A stretch of DNA of 64,000 bases from Bacteroidales bacterium UBA5833 (lineage in GTDB: Bacteria > Bacteroidota > Bacteroidia > Bacteroidales > Lentimicrobiaceae), in the NCBI GenBank assembly GCA_002433025.1, contig DJGZ01000068.1, positions 1 through 64,000 of the forward strand, written 5' to 3'. A program made the translations under genes and the position numbers. Positions 33,001 to 41,067 of this stretch are shown here, piece after piece. The first letter of the stretch is position 1; every line of letters starts with the position of its first letter. The notes beneath the pieces were generated by a model. That model saw nothing but the letters and a program-made list of their open reading frames with translations, did not search any database and was not told the origin of the DNA.

Positions 33001-36000
33001 TCATGCGTTCACGGTTTCCGGCTGCTCCTGTTTTCTGAAAAGCGGGTCTGCGCCGATGGTTCCCGTTAAAAATTCAATATAGGCTTCCGAAGCGACAAAT
33101 CTGAGCTCATTTATAACGTTGTTAATCCGCTCATTCAGAAGAAGGGGCTCAATGTATTCTGCATTGTTCGTCTGAGTTGTAAATAGTTGCAAATAAGCAA
33201 GGCTTTCCTTCAGGTAGCGGATATCTATCTGCTGTTTGCGCGCCAGCCTTTCGCGATACCACGCAGATTCCAGCACCTGGTCTCGGTTAAACAGTTTTCT
33301 TACTTCAGGGTGTTCTGCCGTTTTTCCTTCGTAACTGCCCCATGCCATGATGTGGAGCAGCGCTTTCAGCGGAGGAATGGCCGCTTCAACGCTTCCATCC
33401 TCAAAATACTCACGTGCCACCCTTTGCTGAGCTTCCACAATATTGTTGATTCCGTCAACGAAGGCCTCCATATCCTGTTTTTCAGGGCGCAGCATCATTT
33501 CATTGAACACAGCCTGGGGTTCGTCAAAAATGCTTTTCAGGTAGCTGAATGTGAAGTTTTCCGTAATTCTGTAGCCCAAACGTGAAGCAAGCACTTTTTT
33601 GCCCTTGTAATCAAAATCTTCCAGTTTTTCGAGTGATCCTTCCTCAATGAGTTTTTCAGGATCCCGGTCCTTTACTTCCATGCGGCTCCAGAGTTCCGGG
33701 ATCAGCAGGGAGATATCATGGTCGAAGCGTGATTTGGTTCCTATAAATCCGGCAGCCGATGAAAAAGCGTTATATCCGGTCAGGATGTAGCTCAGCAGGG
33801 CATTGTTCAGATCAGTCACCGGGCTCAGCATGTTGAAAGGACCTTTGGTGAGCGCACCCTCCGACCCGGCGCCGGTTGTTGACGGTGATTTGCCGGTAAG
33901 GCTGCAGATATAGTCCATAAACAACTCCGGCAGCTCCTGGTAATGGATGGGGCCATAAACACTCAGCCCGCGGATATTGCCTGCGGGGTCAGGCGGATTG
34001 TTGCGCCGGCCCGGCAATACAGCATGGATGGGATTGAAAACCTGTTCGGAAAGAGGAATGCGCATCGATAACCGCATGCCGACCTCGGCCAGATGGTCGT
34101 CTATCGGATTTACAAGGTCGGGCCTGATCTGGAGGTAGCGGGGATTTTTCGAAGGTGCACCGTTGACAATCCTCGGATGCGAAGGTGTGATAAAATAGTT
34201 CCCGGTGCTGTCGTTGCTGCCTTCTATAATCAGTTTCTGAATAGGGCGCGTATAACGGTCAAAATTAATGGCATCTTCAATCAGGCGTTTGCCGTCCTCA
34301 GAAGTCAATGGCTGATAATTACTGCAGAAGTTGTTGCGCTGCGACAGGTCTGCTTCGGTTTCCTTGTCATAGCCCCGGTGAATGGCTTCGTCGGGCCGCT
34401 GGAAGAACTTGCTTTCGCAGTTTTCCGTAATCTTAACGCTGGGATTCGCGTAATCGGGGTTAAGGTATTTAAGATGCTTTACCGGCAGGGTGACTGAAGC
34501 AGTGATGTCATCCTCCATCTGAATTTTTGCGGCGGCAATAAAATCGGAACGCAATTTATGCAGGTACCACGAATTGTCTGCTGCAAAACCAACCCTGAGG
34601 TAGCTTGCGCTCAGCTTACGGTTGCTGAACAGCAGTTCGTGGCCTTTGCGTCCGTTGATCACGTCGGTGGAGAAGAATTCCTTCCAGTCGTCGCTGGTGC
34701 GTTCCGGACGGTAAAAACGCTTCACATAGAAAACCAAGGCTTTGACATGTGCCGGTATCGACCTGACGAAATCATTGTATTCATCGGTATATTGCGATGA
34801 AGGATTCAGCAGTTTGATCACCGAACCCAGGGTGCGGTCAGGCGAGAGCAAAGGGCGTGAAACCGCATTGTGTTCTTCAGGATTTTTCCAGCGTCCCGAA
34901 AAGTCCCTGCGGATAATCTCATCTGCCGCTTTCATGTCCTGATCAAAATCATCCACAAAGAAAGACCCGTAAATGATGGCGTTGAGCAGGGATTTGGAGA
35001 TCTCTGACTTGCCGCCTCCCGAAACAGTGCTGGGCTTGTGGCAGAATGTGCCGCGGGCATGGGTGCTCACCAGGCGCCAGGAGGGTGCCGAAGGATGCTT
35101 TTCCATATGCAGCTTATGGCCTGACGGATAGATATAGTAATGCCCTGGTCTCAGCGGAATGGTTTGACTGCTGCCGTTGTAATTCCACCGGACCGTGCCT
35201 TTGTAGAGGTCTATCTCCGTATCTTCGGGAATGTATATGATATTCCCGAATTTTTTGTCTACACCATAACCCTCAGGTTTCAGGTGCATCAGCGGGCCGA
35301 ACTTCTCAATCACTTCAGAAAAATAGAAAGACTTCTTCAGCCGGTTTTTCATAAAAAGCGCCCCGTTGAAGTTTGAACCAATGTTTTTTCTTCTGAAGGC
35401 GATGGCCCCCCCGGAATGCTCTTCTTCAACAAGACCAAACAGGTTGGCGCTGTAGCTGATCTGGGTTTTGATCTCTTTTTTGGAATAGCCGAAATAATTA
35501 TCCGCGATCAGGGTGATTACCACACCGCGTTCGTCACGGCAAGTGATCTTAAAAGCCTGACCGCCGTTGTAAAGTTCGTTTTCATCTTTCCAGCATACCC
35601 CGTCGCGGCGCTGGCGTTCAGTGGCCTCATCGTAATGGGGAAGACCCAGTGCTTTCTTCGTCAATGTTGTCAATTGCGGGGCCAGCACGATACATCCTGT
35701 ATGGCCGGTCCAGCTTTCCGGATCCAGCGCCGCATCACAGGCCGGATTCGACGGGTTGCCGGCATTCCCGAAGATGGACTCCACAAAGTCGATGTTGGCA
35801 ACCAGGCTGCCGGGAGCAAAAAAACGGACTTCCATGGTTTTGCGTTTCAGCACCCCCTTCACTTCGGGGCAAACCACCGGGCGAAGGAGCAGGGATACAA
35901 ACACTTCAGCCTGCTTATCCTGGCCTGATGTAAAGGGAAGCCGGTTAAGCTCAGGCGGAGGGTTAAAAGCAGATTCCAGGAATTTTGCCCATGCGGCTTT

Positions 36001-36522
36001 TGGAACTTCTATCTTATCGGGAGGAACAGGCAGCCCGCCTTCCACGATATGGAAAGACCCCTGCGTTGTCCGGCGGTCGTTGCGCGGATTATGCAGCACT
36101 CCCTGACGTATGCGGTATGAATCAAGCAGTTCGTTGCTGTAATGGTTTTTATGTGGCGGAAGGCTCAGCATCCGGGCAACGCCGGGTTTATCACTTACCA
36201 GCGTGTTATTTGGCAGCCCTGGGACTTCAGGAAGCCTGAGGTCTTCAAGGTAGTTGTTGATAAAGGCCTGAATGCGCCTGTCAACCGGAGAATAAACATC
36301 GGCTATCAGGCGCGTACGGCTTCGGTAGATATTTACAAGATTGGAAGTGAGATCAAGAAAGTCAGGATCTGCCAGGGGCTTTTCAATGCCGGATGCCTGC
36401 TGGTCGTCGAATACCGGCTGACCCATGGTTGCCAGTTTCAGGTTGATGTACCGGATCAGGTCACGGGCTGAAAGTGTACGGCCGGACTCGGCAGAAGAAG
36501 TGGGGTGATTATCGTTTTTCAT
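33001..36522 (-). CDS. very large cytoplasmic enzyme, putative PPi-type phosphoenolpyruvate carboxykinase
   Basis: A 1173-residue protein without signal peptide or membrane helices. Around residue 500 it has SGGGKSEISKS, which resembles a nucleotide or phosphate-binding loop, preceded by LVSTHARGTFCHKP. Other distinctive stretches are ADNYFGYSKKEIKTQISYSANLFG (quoted here in parts: NYFGYSKKEIKTQISY), PESWTGHTGCIVLAPQ, GHYYIYPSGHKLHMEKHP, and a helical C-terminus. The length (~1150) and loop recall the pyrophosphate-dependent PEP carboxykinases described from Entamoeba and Propionibacterium, which interconvert oxaloacetate+PPi and PEP+CO2+Pi. I recognise this from memory only; it is a hypothesis. 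If wrong, this is a conserved large protein of unknown role. It stands alone with its own -7 element. Confidence 0.5.
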   Translation of the reverse strand: MKNDNHPTSSAESGRTLSARDLIRYINLKLATMGQPVFDDQQASGIEKPLADPDFLDLTSNLVNIYRSRTRLIADVYSPVDRRIQAFINNYLEDLRLPEVPGLPNNTLVSDKPGVARMLSLPPHKNHYSNELLDSYRIRQGVLHNPRNDRRTTQGSFHIVEGGLPVPPDKIEVPKAAWAKFLESAFNPPPELNRLPFTSGQDKQAEVFVSLLLRPVVCPEVKGVLKRKTMEVRFFAPGSLVANIDFVESIFGNAGNPSNPACDAALDPESWTGHTGCIVLAPQLTTLTKKALGLPHYDEATERQRRDGVCWKDENELYNGGQAFKITCRDERGVVITLIADNYFGYSKKEIKTQISYSANLFGLVEEEHSGGAIAFRRKNIGSNFNGALFMKNRLKKSFYFSEVIEKFGPLMHLKPEGYGVDKKFGNIIYIPEDTEIDLYKGTVRWNYNGSSQTIPLRPGHYYIYPSGHKLHMEKHPSAPSWRLVSTHARGTFCHKPSTVSGGGKSEISKSLLNAIIYGSFFVDDFDQDMKAADEIIRRDFSGRWKNPEEHNAVSRPLLSPDRTLGSVIKLLNPSSQYTDEYNDFVRSIPAHVKALVFYVKRFYRPERTSDDWKEFFSTDVINGRKGHELLFSNRKLSASYLRVGFAADNSWYLHKLRSDFIAAAKIQMEDDITASVTLPVKHLKYLNPDYANPSVKITENCESKFFQRPDEAIHRGYDKETEADLSQRNNFCSNYQPLTSEDGKRLIEDAINFDRYTRPIQKLIIEGSNDSTGNYFITPSHPRIVNGAPSKNPRYLQIRPDLVNPIDDHLAEVGMRLSMRIPLSEQVFNPIHAVLPGRRNNPPDPAGNIRGLSVYGPIHYQELPELFMDYICSLTGKSPSTTGAGSEGALTKGPFNMLSPVTDLNNALLSYILTGYNAFSSAAGFIGTKSRFDHDISLLIPELWSRMEVKDRDPEKLIEEGSLEKLEDFDYKGKKVLASRLGYRITENFTFSYLKSIFDEPQAVFNEMMLRPEKQDMEAFVDGINNIVEAQQRVAREYFEDGSVEAAIPPLKALLHIMAWGSYEGKTAEHPEVRKLFNRDQVLESAWYRERLARKQQIDIRYLKESLAYLQLFTTQTNNAEYIEPLLLNERINNVINELRFVASEAYIEFLTGTIGADPLFRKQEQPETVNA

Positions 36523-36554
36523 CTTGGCCGGGATTTGATATCAGTTTGCATCTG

Positions 36555-36562
36555 CAAAAATA
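36555..36562 (-). promoter_or_regulatory. -7 element for the 1173-residue protein
   Basis: The minus strand reads TATTTTTG, matching TAnnTTTG, ending 32 bases before the start codon. A TTTG (CAAA at 36587-36590) lies 24 bases further, slightly too far for a good -33. Confidence 0.6.
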
Positions 36563-36774
36563 CGCATAATTCAAGCGGCTGATACACAAATGTTTATGCA
36601 ATCGATTGCAGGCCCGGTCATTTTTGTGAAAGGATTATGACTCAATTATATACCCATGAAGATTTTTCTGAGGTGCAAATAACAAGGAGGCTGCGACTTA
36701 TCCGTTGCCTGACAGGCAGTGTTCATCGGATACAAGATCCGGAAAACCGGAATGACCGGGTAAGCTGTTTACTC

Positions 36775-37362
36775 CTAAAGCCTGGGTGCGGCAGGCGAAG
36801 GAACTATATTTCTTACCGGCCTGGTGCTTTTTAGGTACTGATACATCGCCCTGATATCTTCATCTTTCATATCAGTAAAATTTTGCCATGGCATGGGCGG
36901 AAGCAACTTTCTTCCTCCTTCAATCCCTTTATACCAACCCTGTTTCAGGGCTTTGCTGAATTGTTCTTCCGTCCAGGTTCCGATGCCCGTTTCGTCGGAT
37001 GTAATGTTGGCGGCGAATGATACGCCCCAGGGTCCTGCAGCCATGGTAAGGTCTTCGTTCAGAAGGGCCCAGCCCTTCCTGACAGCATTCGCATCAACTT
37101 CCCGTATCGGCCGGCCGGATGGGTAACCCGACAATAAAAGGGAATCGATAAGCTCAGGACCTTGCGGGCCCATTCTTTTCGGGGAATGACAATCATGACA
37201 TCCACTGATGGTGACGAGATACTTTCCGTGAGCAAGCATTGCCTCAATACTGGTGTCGGCTGCTGCTGATCGGCTCTGTTCAATACGCATTTCTTTTTGT
37301 GTGCAGAAAGTAAATAAACTCAGGGACGCTGCGAAAGCGATTGTTACAGAAAAAGTTTTCAT
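36775..37362 (-). CDS. monoheme c-type cytochrome, lipoprotein
   Basis: A 195-residue periplasmic protein. The signal MKTFSVTIAFAASLSLFTFC suggests lipidation at Cys20. One heme c site, CHDCH in ISGCHDCHSPKRMGPQGPE, lies near residue 68. The region GPWGVSFAANITSDETGIGTWTEEQFSKALKQG matches cytochrome c subunits of membrane dehydrogenases and related proteins, which carry an axial Met (PPMPWQNFTDM) further on. No dehydrogenase gene is adjacent, so the electron donor is unknown. The start at 37362 is set by the signal peptide. Confidence 0.88.
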   Translation of the reverse strand: MKTFSVTIAFAASLSLFTFCTQKEMRIEQSRSAAADTSIEAMLAHGKYLVTISGCHDCHSPKRMGPQGPELIDSLLLSGYPSGRPIREVDANAVRKGWALLNEDLTMAAGPWGVSFAANITSDETGIGTWTEEQFSKALKQGWYKGIEGGRKLLPPMPWQNFTDMKDEDIRAMYQYLKSTRPVRNIVPSPAAPRL

Positions 37363-37597
37363 AACGGCATATTTAAGGTTTAAAAAATGAAATGACCGGC
37401 CGGAAGAGAAAAATAAGGCGCCGGTCAGGGGATTATTACTGAACACATACCATATTTTGTTTGTTCAAAGGAGGGTATGCTAATCGCCAACAAATAATTC
37501 CGGAATATTTTTCGGTTATCCGGGAAAATTTATAATCCTTTTTGAGTGAATTTTCTTTACTTTGGATTTTCAAAATTGAATGCTTCTTAATGAATAA

Positions 37598-39076
37598 ATG
37601 TTGACCGGAATAAGTATAGATTACCTGATTCTTACGGCAGCCATTCTGCTCCTGCTCAGTATCGTTGCAAGTAAAACAAGCGGGAGACTTGGCGTTCCCT
37701 CCCTGCTCCTTTTTCTTTTAATCGGTATGCTTGCCGGTGCCGACGGGCTCGGGGGTATTGATTTCGCAAACACAGCCCTTGTTCAACTGCTCGGTGTTTT
37801 TGCCCTTATTATAATTTTATTCTCAGGAGGTCTTGACACCCGTTGGGAAAGTGTAAAACCGGTTCTGCTTAAAGGCCTAATCCTGTCAACAATCGGTGTG
37901 ATGTTGACCGCTGCCATAGTCGGTATAGTCGTCTGGCAACTAACTGAATTTTCGCTTGTTGAGGGCCTGCTGCTCGGGGCAATCATCTCTTCGACCGATG
38001 CTGCAGCGGTATTTTCAATTTTACGATCGAAAAACCTCGGGCTGAAGAAGCGACTCCGTCCACTACTTGAACTGGAATCGGGGAGCAACGACCCCATGGC
38101 TTTTTTCCTCACAATAACCCTGATGCAGTTGCTGCTGGTTCCGGATACAAGCCTTTGGGAAGGATTATTGTCTTTTTTGTTGCAGATGAGTATAGGTGGT
38201 TTGGTTGGTTATCTGATGGGCAGGCTGATGGTATGGGTGCTTAACCATATCCGTCTTGATTATGACGGTCTCTACCCTGTACTGATCATCGGGCTGGTGT
38301 TGCTGATCTACTCGCTGGCTGTATTTTTTAAGGGGAATGGTTTTCTTGCCGTTTACATTGCCGGTGTGATTCTGGGTAACCACAGTTTCATCCACAAACG
38401 CAGTATTCTTAAATTTTTCGACGGCCAGGCCTGGCTGATGCAGATCATCATGTTCCTTGCCCTGGGGCTGCTCGTTTATCCGTCAAAGATCGTTCCGGTG
38501 ATCGGAATCGGATTGCTGGTATCCTTCGTGTTAATTTTTGTCGCCCGTCCTTTGAGCGTATTCCTGAGCCTGGCTATCTTCAAAATGCAGATCCGGGAAA
38601 AACTACTGATATCCTGGGTCGGACTCAGGGGGGCTGTGCCCATTATCTTTGCCATATTCCCTCTGATGGCAGGTTTACCCAATGCAGAAATGATCTTCAA
38701 TATCGTTTTCTTTGTTGTGTTGACTTCCGTTGCCGTTCAGGGAACTACGCTGGCTCCTGTCGCCCGCTGGCTTGGACTGTATCAGTGGGAGCCGCCCAAA
38801 AAGAAATATCCGCTTGAACTTGATTTAACCGAAGGATTTCACAACGAACTGGTGGAAATTACGGTGCCGGAAGACTGCAGTGCAGCGGGGAAACCCCTGG
38901 TTGAAGTCGGATTTCCCCAAACCGCACTGATCGTTATGATCGAGCGGAATAAAAAATACATTACCCCAAAAGGGACTACCATCATTGAACCGGGTGATAA
39001 CCTGCTGGTGATGACCGACCGCCCCGAAGATCTGGCACATGTAAACAGTTGCCTGGGAATCAGCAAGGTTAGCTGA
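37598..39076 (+). CDS. potassium/proton antiporter of the CPA1 family (NhaP2/CvrA-like)
   Basis: A 492-residue inner-membrane protein with ~12 helices: GRLGVPSLLLFLLIGMLAG, FALIIILFSGGLDTRW, GAIISSTDAAAVFSILR and the ESGSNDPMAFFL helix that carries the conserved Asp pair of CPA1 exchangers. The C-terminal ~85 residues are a TrkA-C-like domain (LVEITVPEDCSAAGKPLVEVGFPQTALIVMIERN in pieces) as in NhaP2. It lacks the CorC_HlyC extension of some homologs. The ATG at 37598 is followed directly by a second possible start TTG. It is expected to exchange K+ for H+. Confidence 0.93.
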   Translation: MLTGISIDYLILTAAILLLLSIVASKTSGRLGVPSLLLFLLIGMLAGADGLGGIDFANTALVQLLGVFALIIILFSGGLDTRWESVKPVLLKGLILSTIGVMLTAAIVGIVVWQLTEFSLVEGLLLGAIISSTDAAAVFSILRSKNLGLKKRLRPLLELESGSNDPMAFFLTITLMQLLLVPDTSLWEGLLSFLLQMSIGGLVGYLMGRLMVWVLNHIRLDYDGLYPVLIIGLVLLIYSLAVFFKGNGFLAVYIAGVILGNHSFIHKRSILKFFDGQAWLMQIIMFLALGLLVYPSKIVPVIGIGLLVSFVLIFVARPLSVFLSLAIFKMQIREKLLISWVGLRGAVPIIFAIFPLMAGLPNAEMIFNIVFFVVLTSVAVQGTTLAPVARWLGLYQWEPPKKKYPLELDLTEGFHNELVEITVPEDCSAAGKPLVEVGFPQTALIVMIERNKKYITPKGTTIIEPGDNLLVMTDRPEDLAHVNSCLGISKVS

Positions 39077-39156
39077 AAATTAACACTTATTTTCTTTGAT
39101 TTGCTATGAAAACCGGTTTAACCGGTCTTTAGAATCCTTCTAAATTCATCAACAGA

Positions 39157-39187
39157 TTTGATAATCGGAAAACACCTGCTATTTTTG
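39157..39187 (+). promoter_or_regulatory. promoter of the lipoprotein-TonB-SUOX cassette
   Basis: TTTG at 39157-39160 and TATTTTTG at 39180-39187 are separated by 19 bases, an excellent Bacteroidetes promoter. The first gene begins at 39235, leaving a leader of ~40 bases. The four genes that follow lie close together and have no other good promoter. Confidence 0.75.
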
Positions 39188-39234
39188 CCTTCGATATGAA
39201 TATTTATTCACAACGATTAAACTAACCACCAATC

Positions 39235-40119
39235 ATGAAAAGACTACTTATTGTATGCGGATTCGCCCTGCTATCAGGGCTGATGTTCAGCAGTTGTACC
39301 AAAGATGAAGATGAACCGGTTCCCCCGGCAATTGCTTTCAACCAGCAAGCGGGTTACGTAACTGGTGATGTTACCGCTTCATACGGTGATACCCTGAGGT
39401 TCGGGATTATCCTCCAGGGCAATGGAACTGACAACATTGTAAAATTCGGTATCAAAGCCAATAATCAGGTATTGCTCGATTCTACCATCAATACCCAGAG
39501 TTTTGTGTTTAATTTTTACACGGTTAAAAGTATTGCAGATCAGGAGGTATGGGTATTTACAGCCACCGATATCGCCGGAAACAAAAAAGAAGAAACCATC
39601 ACCATTACCGGAGAATTCGGTCCGATAAATGCTTACACAACAGTTTTGATGGGTGCACAAGACAATGTTGATACCGAGAGTTTCCTTTCTTTCAGCGGTA
39701 ATCAGGCAACGAAATATTTCCAGGCATCAGCTTTTCAAAATCAGGAAAAAATAGACATTTTCTGCTTCTTTGAAAATACAGCAACACATCAGAATATGAT
39801 GTCACTGGGCTCACCGGGGTCCAACATTACCGGAATTTTCGATGGCGCTTCATCCCCTGATAATTATACCACCAAAAACCTGACCCGCTTCTTTAAAACT
39901 GAACTCACTGCTGCCCAGTTCGACGCAATCCAGAATGACGCAGTTATCATTGATGCTTATAATGCAGATGAATCCCGTAAAAAAGCCAGTGTGCTCACCG
40001 CCGGGGATGTGTATGCCATTAAGATCCAGTCGGGTTTGTATGGTCTGATCAAAGTGATAGCAGTTTCGGGAGAGGAAACCGGTACCCTTGAAATTGCTGT
40101 TAAAATTCAGAAACAGTAA
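39235..40119 (+). CDS. lipoprotein of the TonB/SUOX cassette, paralog 1
   Basis: A 294-residue lipoprotein: MKRLLIVCGFALLSGLMFSSC, lipidated Cys21, then the acidic TKDEDEPVPP linker. The body has an immunoglobulin-like beta region (YVTGDVTASYGDTLRFGIILQGNG) and a second domain starting FGPINAYTTVLMGAQDNVDTESFL, with the ending LEIAVKIQKQ. The next gene encodes a clear paralog with the same order of pieces. No known family recognised. It probably faces the outside or periplasm next to the TonB receptor encoded two genes on. Confidence 0.85.
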   Translation: MKRLLIVCGFALLSGLMFSSCTKDEDEPVPPAIAFNQQAGYVTGDVTASYGDTLRFGIILQGNGTDNIVKFGIKANNQVLLDSTINTQSFVFNFYTVKSIADQEVWVFTATDIAGNKKEETITITGEFGPINAYTTVLMGAQDNVDTESFLSFSGNQATKYFQASAFQNQEKIDIFCFFENTATHQNMMSLGSPGSNITGIFDGASSPDNYTTKNLTRFFKTELTAAQFDAIQNDAVIIDAYNADESRKKASVLTAGDVYAIKIQSGLYGLIKVIAVSGEETGTLEIAVKIQKQ

Positions 40120-41055
40120 ATGAAAGCGAAATCATTGTTGAAACTGCGGGGCTTTATTCCGGCCCTGCAGTTTTGTTTCTTGTCAGCTGGTATATTTTTT
40201 CTGACTTCCTGCAGTCCGGAAGAGGAAATCAGCCGGGCTTCGGTGATTCTGAAATCAGGGAGTGCTTACACGGCTCCTGGCGAGGAGGTCTCTCCGGGCG
40301 GCAAAATCAACATAGGCATACTTGCTTCAGGTAGCGGATCTCCGCTTACTTACCTGCGCATTGAACGCATAACAGGCAATGACACAACCATTCAACTTGA
40401 CAGGGGGATATACGTTGGCAAAGAGGGATTTGACGCCGATTTCAGTTTCCCGAAGGGTCAGGCTGCTTCAGAGGTATGGCGGGTGCTGGTGATGAATGCC
40501 GACCGTGATACCGCCACTGCCAGTATCATGGTGCGCAAAGGGGCCGGTACCAATTACGGACCGATCCATCACTATGCTGATGTGGTGCTGGGAATGCAGC
40601 AGAATTTCACTATCGCTTCTTACCTCGATGCCGACCTGGGGCTGGTTTACGATGACGTTTCCGTCGCGGGTATAGAGGGTACCATTGATATTGTTCCTTA
40701 CTTTTATTTTACGTCCGGATTGCCATCGCCTTCGCTTACCTGTCCCGGTTACACCTCGGTGGTAGGATATTATCCGTCGATCAATACCTGGTTCGCAAAG
40801 AATTCCACACTTTTCGACTATAACACCTCGGATAACGACCTGATTTCTACGTCGGCTTTTGATGCTGCGGTAAATGACAGCTTACTGGTCACCGGTTACA
40901 ATCCCACGAAAGTGAGCGGAAACTGTAAATATGCCTATTCAGGTAAGGTGATCCCTTTTAAAACCCAGCAAGGTAAATACGGCCTGCTTAAAATTGTGTT
41001 GGCCGATGAGCATGCAGAGGGTACCATGCTGCTCGAAATTAAGATTCAGCAATAA
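40120..41055 (+). CDS. lipoprotein of the TonB/SUOX cassette, paralog 2
   Basis: A 311-residue lipoprotein that begins immediately after the stop of its paralog. The hydrophobic signal runs to LTSC at about residue 31, followed by SPEEE. The second domain (YGPIHHYADVVLGMQQNFTIASYLDADLG) and the ending MLLEIKIQQ align with the neighbour's FGPINAYTTVLMGAQDN... and LEIAVKIQKQ. The two genes therefore arose by tandem duplication and diverged a good deal. Function unknown; possibly surface ligand-binding or plug-capping proteins for the receptor that follows. Confidence 0.85.
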   Translation: MKAKSLLKLRGFIPALQFCFLSAGIFFLTSCSPEEEISRASVILKSGSAYTAPGEEVSPGGKINIGILASGSGSPLTYLRIERITGNDTTIQLDRGIYVGKEGFDADFSFPKGQAASEVWRVLVMNADRDTATASIMVRKGAGTNYGPIHHYADVVLGMQQNFTIASYLDADLGLVYDDVSVAGIEGTIDIVPYFYFTSGLPSPSLTCPGYTSVVGYYPSINTWFAKNSTLFDYNTSDNDLISTSAFDAAVNDSLLVTGYNPTKVSGNCKYAYSGKVIPFKTQQGKYGLLKIVLADEHAEGTMLLEIKIQQ

Positions 41056-41067
41056 TTCTTTTTGATT

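Noticed and set aside
36637..36834. 65-residue plus-strand frame MTQLYTHEDF
   Set aside because: It overlaps the 3' end of the cytochrome gene and loses protein character after about 20 residues; at best a remnant.
39107..39130. ACCGGTTTAACCGGT palindrome as terminator of the CPA1 antiporter
   Set aside because: The stem is only about six bases and the T tract is three; too weak to list.
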